Below, piece after piece: positions 42,180 to 49,227 of a stretch of 64,000 nt of DNA (position 1 is the stretch's first letter; each line of letters opens with the position of its first letter). A program made the position numbers and the translations under genes. The DNA comes from Colwellia sp. RSH04 (GTDB lineage Bacteria; Pseudomonadota; Gammaproteobacteria; Enterobacterales; Alteromonadaceae), in the NCBI RefSeq assembly GCF_003545765.1, contig NZ_QXIO01000003.1, positions 248,001-312,000 on the forward strand, given 5' to 3'. The notes beneath the pieces were generated by a model. That model searched no databases. It was not told the DNA's origin and saw only the letters and a list, made by a program, of their open reading frames with translations.

Positions 42180-42626
42180 ATGAGCATTCTATTATTTATA
42201 GCACCAAATGAAGCAATCCCACCACTAGGAACTAACGCTAGAAAATACCTAGATTTATTAGCTTTAGGTGAAGTTAAAGAAAGTGAAGCAATGTTACTCT
42301 TTAATGGTAATCAGCGATCACCTATTCAGGACTTAGGCGCTGATAGATACTGCAATTGGTTGATTAAACCCATAGAGAATGAACAAGGTGTAATCGTCGC
42401 CAGAAAGCTAGATGAACGACACTTCTCAGGCGACAAACAACTAGATGCTGATGCAAGAACAGAGCGTAAACGGATTCTTAAAGATCGCTCTCACAAGCAA
42501 GCTAAACAAGGGCGTATTCGAGAGCCAAAAGCCTTTAAAGAGCTAACTGAGGCACAAAGAGAATTCTTTTTATCTTTAGGTGTTGCGGCAAATGATGAGC
42601 AAAAAAATACTGCGAAGAAGTCTTAA
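42180..42626 (+). CDS. Hypothetical protein of the integrative element
   Basis: This 148-residue protein starts MSILLFIAPNEAIPPLGTNARKYLDLLALGEVKESEAMLLFNG and continues NQRSPIQDLGADRYCNWLIKPIE, ending in a basic helical region (DARTERKRILKDRSHKQAKQGRIREPKAF). The N-terminus resembles small HTH proteins of phages and islands, but I do not name a family. The ATG at 42180 lies one base after the preceding gene's stop codon; a GTG at 42165 is an alternative. Function unknown. Confidence 0.65.
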   Translation: MSILLFIAPNEAIPPLGTNARKYLDLLALGEVKESEAMLLFNGNQRSPIQDLGADRYCNWLIKPIENEQGVIVARKLDERHFSGDKQLDADARTERKRILKDRSHKQAKQGRIREPKAFKELTEAQREFFLSLGVAANDEQKNTAKKS

Positions 42627-42648
42627 TTCAACGCAGCATTCTTTTAAC

Positions 42649-42685
42649 GGCTAGTGGATGAAGTTTGACGGCTAAACCACTAGCC
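42649..42685. repeat. 9-bp inverted repeat upstream of the 57-residue ORF
   Basis: GGCTAGTGG (42649-42657) and CCACTAGCC (42677-42685) flank 19 nt. The left arm overlaps, and the loop contains, copies of ACGGCTA (42647-42653 and 42668-42674). It could be an operator or a translational control hairpin for the next gene. Confidence 0.5.
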
Positions 42686-42705
42686 CACATCGTCAAGGTA
42701 TCACA

Positions 42706-42879
42706 ATGAGAAACCATTATCTAATCGAAGTAACTCAAAAACAAACCTTCTATTTTACTGTAGAAGCTGAAAACACAAGTGAAGCTATAGAACTAGCCGT
42801 AAAACAAGACAGCAGTTTAAGCGAAGCAATGCCGCCAGAAGTAGAACAAATTAATGCAAAATATATTGGTGGTGATTAA
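42706..42879 (+). CDS. Small hypothetical protein, 57 residues
   Basis: An ORF starting MRNHYLIEVTQKQTFYFTVEAENTSEAIELAVK and ending EQINAKYIGGD encodes a beta-beta-alpha type small protein. Its stop overlaps the next start by one base (TAATG), so the two are translationally coupled. Such small proteins of unknown function are common before replication genes in islands. It is probably real. Confidence 0.65.
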   Translation: MRNHYLIEVTQKQTFYFTVEAENTSEAIELAVKQDSSLSEAMPPEVEQINAKYIGGD

Positions 42880-43310
42880 TGGCTAGTGTCGATAGGAAAA
42901 AGCGGAAAAGCCGTTTTATTGGTATTCCATATCATGTAGCAACTAGTAATGAATTTGCTAATTTGAAAGCGCCAGCCGTTAAACTTTTACTAGATCTTTT
43001 AATTCAATACAACGGAAGTAATAACGGTATGCTATCTCCTTGTTATGCCTTGATGCGTGATCGAAACTGGGCTAAAAGCTCACTGTACAGAGCCTATGCT
43101 TCATTGGTCCATTCTGGCTTTGTAGTTGTTACAAGACAGGGAATTAAAGTTAGAGGGTATCCTACATTAGTTGCAATTACTTGGAACGGAATTGACGCCC
43201 CTATTAAGTGTAAATTTGATATTAATGTAAGGCCTAGTCCTGTTCCTTTGTCCTATTGGAAAACTGATAAATCAACGTGGAGCATCGAGCCAAATATCAA
43301 ACCACCATAA
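42879..43310 (+). CDS. Winged-helix-like protein, candidate replication/regulatory protein
   Basis: This 143-residue basic protein has FIGIPYHVATSNEFANLKAPAVKLLLDLLIQYNGSNNGMLSPCYALMRDRNWAKSSLYRAYASLVHSGFVVVTRQG, the pattern of a winged-helix domain that reads a ploidy or origin site (as in phage and plasmid initiators) or acts as a regulator. The gene is followed by spaced CAAATAT repeats. The replication role is inference. Confidence 0.6.
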   Translation: MASVDRKKRKSRFIGIPYHVATSNEFANLKAPAVKLLLDLLIQYNGSNNGMLSPCYALMRDRNWAKSSLYRAYASLVHSGFVVVTRQGIKVRGYPTLVAITWNGIDAPIKCKFDINVRPSPVPLSYWKTDKSTWSIEPNIKPP

Positions 43311-43360
43311 ATAATCAGTACCAAATATGAGCGGCTAATGCTTATTAGTACTTCAAATAT
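43291..43360 (+). repeat. Three CAAATAT repeats at about 31-bp spacing
   Basis: CAAATAT occurs at 43291, 43322 and 43354. The last two are inside longer similar blocks (AGTAC..CAAATATGAG). The spacing of 31 and 32 bases is about three helical turns. They may be iterons or operators for the upstream winged-helix protein. Confidence 0.4.
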
Positions 43361-43537
43361 GAGTAGGAGATAGTTTTAAACTTTGAATAGTTAACCATAC
43401 TGGAGTACTAACAGGTTGTTTTAGTCTTTGGACTTGTCCCATATTGGAGAGTCTTATATATACCATAGGGTGTTATTGAAAATAGCCTCTCAATATAACC
43501 AATTAATGATGCTTTAGTATGGATAAGCCAAGTTGCA

Positions 43538-43810
43538 ATGAAACGTACCAATCAAATAAAGCACAATCAGATAATAATTGCTCGCATTGAACGTATGCTG
43601 ACCTGTTCATATAGGCGACCGAGTTACAAAACAGTATGTCGATTATTAAACAAAAATGAATTAACTAGTAGCGTAGGCAATATATGGACTGAAAGAAGTA
43701 TTTATAGAATGCTTCAAAGAAGCGGTTATAGTGGGTTATGGGGACTCCAGAAATATCAGCGCAATAACTTAGCTCAAAGCTATTTAAGCGGGCATTTCTA
43801 TAGTCCATAA
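43538..43810 (+). CDS. Small HTH-like protein (recombinase-domain style)
   Basis: This 90-residue basic protein has YRRPSYKTVCRLLNKNELTSSVGNIWTERSIYRMLQRSGYSGLWGL, a pattern like the helix-turn-helix recombinase domain of large serine recombinases. It has no catalytic resolvase domain, so it is either a fragment or a small regulator. The ribosome site is poor. Function unknown. Confidence 0.45.
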   Translation: MKRTNQIKHNQIIIARIERMLTCSYRRPSYKTVCRLLNKNELTSSVGNIWTERSIYRMLQRSGYSGLWGLQKYQRNNLAQSYLSGHFYSP

Positions 43811-44022
43811 AAAGGGCATTTCAGCACAAGTACGCGTGAGAGGTTTTCATCTAAAATACGGCATTAATAAGGCATTTAACCGTAAATACGGCAAAAATAC
43901 GGGCTGTTTAAGGGCTCTAATATTTTATTGTTTACAGTTGGTTTTTGCACCACCTTCCTATATTCTCCTAACTATACCAAAACTGTTAACGTCTTTATTC
44001 AAATGGAAAAGGAATCCAAAAA

Positions 44023-44376
44023 ATGAATATAATTGCTGATGTTTTACTCGTTCTTATAATACTTGTTACTTTTTTATATTTTGCTAGGAAAGCTAGAAAG
44101 ACCCGATCTGAGATAAAGAAATGTGCTAATCAAGATTATGAAAGTGAAGAGGAATTATCTAATGATGAATTAGACCGTCGTTTATGTGAAGCTAAATTAA
44201 TGTATGAAGAACTAGAGGAAAGATATTGGGGACACATTGGTTTTTTAGCAGGACTAGCTTCTTATTACTATTGGGATATTTGGTATTTATCATTTGGGAT
44301 TGGCATTTTACTCATGCTTGTAGGTCATCAATATTTATCTATAAAACCATTTAGGTCAGGTATACGTGATATATAA
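44023..44376 (+). CDS. Small membrane protein of the integrative element (cargo)
   Basis: This 117-residue protein has an N-terminal hydrophobic helix (IIADVLLVLIILVTFLYFA), a charged helical middle (KCANQDYESEEELSNDELDRRLCEAKLMYEELEERYWG) and one or two hydrophobic helices at the end (FLAGLASYYYW and WYLSFGIGILLMLVG). An AAGGA lies about 10 nt before the ATG. Family unknown. It sits in the region near the right end where accessory genes often lie. Confidence 0.6.
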   Translation: MNIIADVLLVLIILVTFLYFARKARKTRSEIKKCANQDYESEEELSNDELDRRLCEAKLMYEELEERYWGHIGFLAGLASYYYWDIWYLSFGIGILLMLVGHQYLSIKPFRSGIRDI

Positions 44377-44463
44377 GTAATTAGCAAAACTGAGCTACTT
44401 ATTAGGCAATAACCATGGGGTAGAGTACATAGGAAAAACCAAGAACGAATGGCGTTAACTCAT

Positions 44464-44967
44464 TTATTTTTCATAGGTGCTTTTAATAATTCTTTGTCCT
44501 CTAGTTTTATTAATGGTTTTCATGTTTTTCTTATAAATGAGACCACCAAAAAAAACTAGCCATAAACCTATGGGAAGCTCATTGTGAGGAGGGTTCTTCA
44601 TAATAACGGCTCTAAATAGAAAAGATAACCCTACAGATAGCATGATAGTTATGAGTAATATTGCTATACATTCACCACCAGTTAAGTTCCACGCTTTAAT
44701 TGTATATTTTGATAGTCCATTTTCAATAAATTCACTTACCTTAAAAAGCAATGGCATACCGATTACAAAGCAAATAATGGTAAATAGTAAGGGTAGAAAA
44801 GGAGCAATTGAATCCCAGCCGTCATAGATAAAATAACCAATACCAAATAAAACTGAAAGAATAACTAAGCCGATAATAGCTACAACACCAAAGTTAATAA
44901 TATCTCGCCAATAATTTATTATTATTACTGCAAGAACAATCCCTAAAGCAATTTCAATTATCAGCAT
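44464..44967 (-). CDS. Integral membrane protein of the integrative element (cargo)
   Basis: This 167-residue protein has about five hydrophobic segments: residues 2-20, 25-50, 55-75, around 103-125, and PIGLWLVFFGGLIYKK. It has a basic C-terminus (TINKTRGQRIIKSTYEK). An AGGA site lies 5 nt before a second ATG (44961), so the start may be two codons downstream. Not recognised. It is the rightmost gene of the element, on the strand opposite to all other element genes. Confidence 0.65.
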   Translation of the reverse strand: MLIIEIALGIVLAVIIINYWRDIINFGVVAIIGLVILSVLFGIGYFIYDGWDSIAPFLPLLFTIICFVIGMPLLFKVSEFIENGLSKYTIKAWNLTGGECIAILLITIMLSVGLSFLFRAVIMKNPPHNELPIGLWLVFFGGLIYKKNMKTINKTRGQRIIKSTYEK

Positions 44968-45075
44968 ACATTTCCTTATATTTACCAGAGCGAAGCAGTA
45001 AGTATTAACACCTGTTGGTTTAAGAAATAATAGACAATAATTGATTAAAAAGCATTAACAGTTGATGAAGCACTA

Positions 45076-45095
45076 AAGCGTCCAATAGGCGTCCA
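45076..45095 (+). repeat. Right arm-type repeats, two copies
   Basis: AAGCGTCCA (45076-45084) and AGGCGTCCA (45087-45095) match the four left-end copies in sequence, orientation and the 11-base step. A TATGTGAC follows at 45111-45118, as one does at 39956-39963 on the left. Confidence 0.75.
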
Positions 45096-45158
45096 AAAAA
45101 CATTTTCCTATATGTGACCCGTGAAAAATCTTGAAGTAACTAATTGATATATAAATAT

Positions 45159-45211
45159 AAAGAAGTGGTGGCCCCTCAGTGACTTGAACACTGGACCTAC
45201 CGATTATGAGT
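45159..45211. repeat. Right att site (element copy of the tRNA 3' half)
   Basis: It is identical over 53 bases to 39723-39775. Here it restores a complete tRNA-Ile by joining the chromosomal 5' half at 45212-45242. Confidence 0.92.
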
Positions 45212-45242
45212 CGGGCGCTCTAACCAACTGAGCTAAGGGGCC
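45166..45242 (-). tRNA. tRNA-Ile(CAU), lysidine type, with encoded CCA
   Basis: The 77-nt gene has a GGCCCCT/AGGGGCC acceptor stem, D-arm GCTCAGTTGGTTAGAGC, anticodon loop CTCATAA (CAU, positions 45208-45206), T-arm CAGTG-TTCAAGT-CACTG and CCA. It resembles E. coli ileX rather than tRNA-Met, whose acceptor stem starts GGCTACG, so it should read AUA after lysidine modification by TilS. The top of the anticodon stem (27-43) is a C-U mismatch. The 3' half is supplied by the integrated element. Confidence 0.93.
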
Positions 45243-45414
45243 AAATTTACTTATGTAGAATAAATAAAACTTTAATCAATCGCTTTTGGGTAAAGCTCTT
45301 CATTAAAGCGCGTGCAGTATAAGCATTTTTATTTTTATTGTCACTATCAGAATTATAATTTTTTCTTAATTTGTGTTTGATTGGCGTATTATTAAACAAA
45401 AGCTTAGTTACGAT

Positions 45415-45464
45415 TAGCAAAGTAAAAGCTTAAGTGTGAATTGCTCAATGCTATTACTTTGCTA
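45415..45464. repeat. 11-bp perfect inverted repeat beyond the choice-of-anchor B gene
   Basis: TAGCAAAGTAA (45415-45425) and TTACTTTGCTA (45454-45464) flank 28 nt, just past the stop of the choice-of-anchor B gene. No T-run follows. Function unknown. Confidence 0.5.
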
Positions 45465-45479
45465 GATTGATTTAGGTTG

Positions 45480-48248
45480 TTACTTAATGGCCTTTCCTCT
45501 TCGGCGCATAATTAAAGTCATACTGAGAATACAAATAAGCAAGTAACTCATACTACCACCACTGCTTGATTTAGTTGGCGTTGGTAGCAAAGTAACAGGT
45601 GCATCAACTACGGTAACCGTAACACTATCACTACTTTGTGCACCTTTTGCATCGGTTGCTGTAACGGTAAAAATTAATTCATCCGCTTGAGAAGGGGCAA
45701 CAAAACTTGCTGATTGCTTATCGCTGTCTGATATTGTCACATCAGTCCCACTTGATTGTTCCCATAAGTAAGTTAATTCGTCATTTTCAGCATCTGTTGC
45801 TGATGATATTAAAAGACTGACTGTTTGCCCTGTATTTACTTCGAAATCTTCAGCTGCAACGACAACAGGTGCAGTATTGCTGTCATCATCAGCAATGTTA
45901 ATAATGATGCTACTATTAGCACCTAAATTACTGCTATCGGTTGACTCTAATACGATTGAAAAACTCTCTGTTTCTTCTTCAACGTCATCATTTATTAATA
46001 CAATACTAATGTTTTTATTTGCATTATCACCGTCTAACCATGTGAGTGTTCCTGCTGCCCCCTCAACATCGTTATTAATTGTTGCACTATCTCCTTGTAG
46101 AGAATAGTTCACTGATAATTCCCCTAAACTGCTACCGTCTCTTGAAACTTCAATGATGATATTTTGCTGATTTTCTGCAAAGGTTTGTTCACTTTGAATA
46201 AAGCTAGCAGCACCGGTATCGATCTCACCCGCAATATTCACCGTAGCATATGTCGGCGAGGCAATCGTTGCGCCATTTGTTGGGTTAAATAGACGCACGT
46301 AAAATGATTCTTTAAACTCTGTCGTGGCATCTTCGGCTGCAATATCAATAGTAATAGTTTTAGCTGCATTATCATTAGCTTGCCATGTTAGTTTGCCATT
46401 ACTTACTGCAAAGTCATTACCTACTTTGGCGCTTCCTTCAAAGACTTCGTAATCAACAGAAACAGTGGTGGCGCTATTATTACTGCCTACACGGTTTACA
46501 TTTAGTATAAGGGTTTGGTTTTGTTCTGTTGTAACCGTTGCCGCCTCAAATGAAAGAGTGCCCTGCGATGTAGCTAACGTGTTATCTTTTACTACATATA
46601 AGCCGCTATTAATATCGCTTATAAGAATATTGCCCGAAGGTAAATAAGGGTAAGCTCCCCAAGCGCCATTAAAGCTGGCATTATCTGAAGGCGTGAATGT
46701 ATCAAAAAATCCAATTTCTGTTGGTGTGGCAGGGTCTGTAATATCTAAAACGGTTAAACCACGTTCGTAGTTAGACATGTAGTAACGGTTTCCTCGAACA
46801 AAACCGTTATGATCAATAGCTCTTGTACTACCTGTCCACTGACCAACTTGTTGTGGGTTAGCTAAGTCGCTAATTTCAAATACCCGTACGGTTGAGTTTA
46901 ACCCACCTCGGTATTCATCAAATTCATCGTGAACAAAAATAAACTGTTGATCTTCAGTACCCCAGCCCGAATGCACATATTGGTTAGCTTTTGCTACGTC
47001 ATTATATTCGGCACTCCCCAAGAGTTTGGCATTTTTCGCATTGGTAATATCCCACAGTTTCATTTCTTTTTCATTAAAATCGATAAAAACAATGCAAGAT
47101 TCAGCATCAGATTGGCAGTTATTCTTCACTCGATCGTCCGTAATCACAAGAGACGCACCATCATGTGTATAACCACTACCTGCTGAGTTATTCGTTAATA
47201 GATTAATATTTTCAGGGTCTTCTAAAGAGTAGCTATGAAATGCACCTGAAAAGGTGTTTGCCCCTGTTAATTGTAAGCTTGGAGTTTTTCCTGGTAATGC
47301 GGTATTTAAGCTGTGATCAACATTTGAAATATAAACATTGTGTGCTTGTGCAACAACCTTACTGCGTTTTACTAAGCTAATTGAGTTTGGTAAGTGATTT
47401 AAATCAATAACCGTCACGTAATCACTTGATCCATCAATTGTTGCATAGGCATAGGCACGCCATAGGTTTATTGTGTCATCAAAAAATTGGTATACTTTTA
47501 CATCACGCCAAATATCAGTTTTACCTGATATAGTACCCACTTCAACGGGGTTACTTGGGTCAGTTACATTGACTACTGCGACACCATTACTTACACCAAT
47601 AATTGCGTACTCACTGCCATCATTTAGATCTACATGTCCCCAAATATCATTGGCTGCACTGGGTGAAGATGAAAAGTCGCTTAAAGCAAGATGAGATAGC
47701 AGATCTATATTTTTACACTCAAAAGCTCCAGCCATATTATTCACACAGCTTTGATTTTTTTGACTCTGATTCAGCATACTGTAGGCAGCTAATTTCGCTT
47801 GAGCTGCTTCATGAAAGTCATGGGTTTTACCATCAGCAATCACTGAAAAACCTTTCTTACGTAAGCCAGATACAAGCTCATTTGGTACACCCATCAAGGT
47901 GGTGACATTGCTATTAGGACTTTGGCTTTGAAAGTGATCAAACCGGTTATAGCCGCCCAATACTGGCACTATTTCACTTTTTAAATAAAACAATTCTTCG
48001 CTCGAATTAATTTTATATTTACCCGCTGAAATTAAAACTTTATCTCCTTTGTTAGCTTGTTGCACGGCGTATGCAATAGACTGACAAGGGCGAAGTACAT
48101 TGTCACACTTACCTGAATCTTGTCCTTCTACAGCAACAAACCTTGCTTTATCATGCTCTGAATGAGCTAATATGCTAGGTGATAAAAAGCTAGAAACAAG
48201 CCCTGCAGTTATTGCCAGAGTAGATAATTTACGGTGCAAATTAAGCAT
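45480..48248 (-). CDS. Secreted choice-of-anchor B protein with Calx-beta domains and GlyGly-CTERM
   Basis: This 922-residue protein has a signal peptide (KLSTLAITAGLVSSFLSPSILAHS), a short DUF1565-like segment with CQSIAYAVQQANKGDKVLISAGKY, and a repeat region (about 195-565) with LVIVD-type propeller repeats (VDLNDGSEYAIIGVSNGVAVVNVTDPSNPVEVGTI; YERGLTVLDITDPATPTEIG). Two Calx-beta domains follow (about 575-800), then a PKD-like domain and a tail SSSGGSMSYLLICILSMTLIMRRRGK, the GlyGly-CTERM signal for rhombosortase and type II secretion. It is divergent from the MbnP/MbnH genes. Calcium binding is likely; the function is unknown. Confidence 0.85.
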   Translation of the reverse strand: MLNLHRKLSTLAITAGLVSSFLSPSILAHSEHDKARFVAVEGQDSGKCDNVLRPCQSIAYAVQQANKGDKVLISAGKYKINSSEELFYLKSEIVPVLGGYNRFDHFQSQSPNSNVTTLMGVPNELVSGLRKKGFSVIADGKTHDFHEAAQAKLAAYSMLNQSQKNQSCVNNMAGAFECKNIDLLSHLALSDFSSSPSAANDIWGHVDLNDGSEYAIIGVSNGVAVVNVTDPSNPVEVGTISGKTDIWRDVKVYQFFDDTINLWRAYAYATIDGSSDYVTVIDLNHLPNSISLVKRSKVVAQAHNVYISNVDHSLNTALPGKTPSLQLTGANTFSGAFHSYSLEDPENINLLTNNSAGSGYTHDGASLVITDDRVKNNCQSDAESCIVFIDFNEKEMKLWDITNAKNAKLLGSAEYNDVAKANQYVHSGWGTEDQQFIFVHDEFDEYRGGLNSTVRVFEISDLANPQQVGQWTGSTRAIDHNGFVRGNRYYMSNYERGLTVLDITDPATPTEIGFFDTFTPSDNASFNGAWGAYPYLPSGNILISDINSGLYVVKDNTLATSQGTLSFEAATVTTEQNQTLILNVNRVGSNNSATTVSVDYEVFEGSAKVGNDFAVSNGKLTWQANDNAAKTITIDIAAEDATTEFKESFYVRLFNPTNGATIASPTYATVNIAGEIDTGAASFIQSEQTFAENQQNIIIEVSRDGSSLGELSVNYSLQGDSATINNDVEGAAGTLTWLDGDNANKNISIVLINDDVEEETESFSIVLESTDSSNLGANSSIIINIADDDSNTAPVVVAAEDFEVNTGQTVSLLISSATDAENDELTYLWEQSSGTDVTISDSDKQSASFVAPSQADELIFTVTATDAKGAQSSDSVTVTVVDAPVTLLPTPTKSSSGGSMSYLLICILSMTLIMRRRGKAIK

Positions 48249-48340
48249 AATATTCCATTATTTTTCTATTTGAGTTTATAAGATAGTAGCGCAAAAAAGT
48301 AATGCACCTGTGTTTGGATAATAAACTATTATAATATCAC

Positions 48341-48357
48341 ATTGTAGATGTTACAAT
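48341..48357. promoter_or_regulatory. Palindromic candidate operator in the divergent region
   Basis: ATTGTA-GATGT-TACAAT is a perfect 6-bp dyad in the 163-base gap between the divergent secreted-protein gene and mbnP. It could be shared by both promoters. Confidence 0.35.
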
Positions 48358-48411
48358 AATGTTAATTTATAATGTATATAGCAATACCATAGTACTTGCT
48401 ATTACTCACTG

Positions 48412-49227
48412 ATGGTAAGCAATTTGATGTTCTTTTCTTTACTTTATCGCTTCTTAATATTAGCTTTAATTATTCTCCTTGTCGCATGTGATAATGCCAA
48501 ACAATCAAATGTACAGAATTTAAACGCTATTGAGTTCGTACCGCACTTTAATGGCGAAGTGCTAACGTGTAATCAAAATTTTATTGTTGATGGAACACAA
48601 TGGCGTATAGAACAATTACAATTTTTCATCAGCTCTATTGAAATTAAAGAAAATAAGCAGTGGCGCAAAACCAAATTAGAAAAATCACCTTATCAAACCG
48701 AGTCAATCGCTTTACTTGGTGAATATTGTGCAGATATCACTCAAAAAAATTGGCAGCTAAACTTAACCAATGTTGGCGAAAAAGCTACTGAAATTCGTTT
48801 CACCTTAGGGCTGCCATTTGCAATCAATCATTTAAACCCCCTTACCCAAGAAAGCCCATTAAATATTCCATCAATGTTTTGGGGGTGGCAAAAAGGGCAT
48901 AAGTTTTTACGATTAGAAATGGCTTCTACAAATGATAATTGGTTATTTCATTTAGGGTCAGTAGGTTGTAAAGCTAGCAGCCCTCTTCGTGCACCAAAGC
49001 AAGAATGTATGTACCCTAATAGATATAGCTATCAAATATCGCTTTCAAACCCAAATGATAAGGTTTCATTTGAATTATCATCTTTACTTAACGGTTTAAA
49101 GCTATCATCTGAAACAAGCTGTCAATCTTCTCCTGAGAATAAACACTGTCAGCAGCTACTTAAAAATTTAACTGGTGAGAATGGATTATTTTCAACCATT
49201 ACTAGAAAAAGCATTGAGCCTCAATAA
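48412..49227 (+). CDS. MbnP-like copper-binding lipoprotein
   Basis: This 271-residue lipoprotein (lipobox LLVAC, C26) belongs to the four-cysteine 'metallo-mystery pair' MbnP family: LTCNQNF (C53), GEYCADI (C106), SMFWGWQKGHKFLRLE (W157 and W159), FHLGSVGC (H180, C186) and KQECMYP (C199). In the studied MbnP, a di-haem partner converts a tryptophan to kynurenine and the protein binds copper; W157 or W159 is the candidate here. The next gene encodes that partner, with a one-base TAATG overlap. No methanobactin biosynthesis genes are in the window. Confidence 0.85.
   Translation: MVSNLMFFSLLYRFLILALIILLVACDNAKQSNVQNLNAIEFVPHFNGEVLTCNQNFIVDGTQWRIEQLQFFISSIEIKENKQWRKTKLEKSPYQTESIALLGEYCADITQKNWQLNLTNVGEKATEIRFTLGLPFAINHLNPLTQESPLNIPSMFWGWQKGHKFLRLEMASTNDNWLFHLGSVGCKASSPLRAPKQECMYPNRYSYQISLSNPNDKVSFELSSLLNGLKLSSETSCQSSPENKHCQQLLKNLTGENGLFSTITRKSIEPQ

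Larger units (their letters stand above)
39723..45211. mobile_element. 5.4-kb integrative element in tRNA-Ile(CAU)
   Basis: A 53-bp direct repeat at 39723-39775 and 45159-45211 contains the 3' half of a tRNA-Ile(CAU) gene from the anticodon loop to beyond the CCA end. Only the right copy is joined to a complete tRNA. The unit length is 5436 bp. Contents are a tyrosine integrase next to the left end, matching arm-type repeats inside both ends, an HTH protein, a candidate replication/regulatory protein, a further HTH-like protein and two membrane proteins. No conjugation, capsid or terminase genes are seen, so mobility probably depends on a helper. Confidence 0.9.

Noticed and set aside
43540-43810. 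Complete serine recombinase at 43538-43810
   Set aside because: Only a helix-turn-helix-like segment of 90 residues is present. The catalytic resolvase domain is absent on both strands nearby.
43836-44039. 67-codon frame starting at GTG in the element
   Set aside because: It starts at GTG without a ribosome site, has a low-complexity hydrophobic end and overlaps the following membrane-protein gene. It is not convincing as a gene.
42879-45158. Prophage interpretation of the element
   Set aside because: No capsid, portal, terminase, tail or lysis genes are visible, and the unit is only 5.4 kb.
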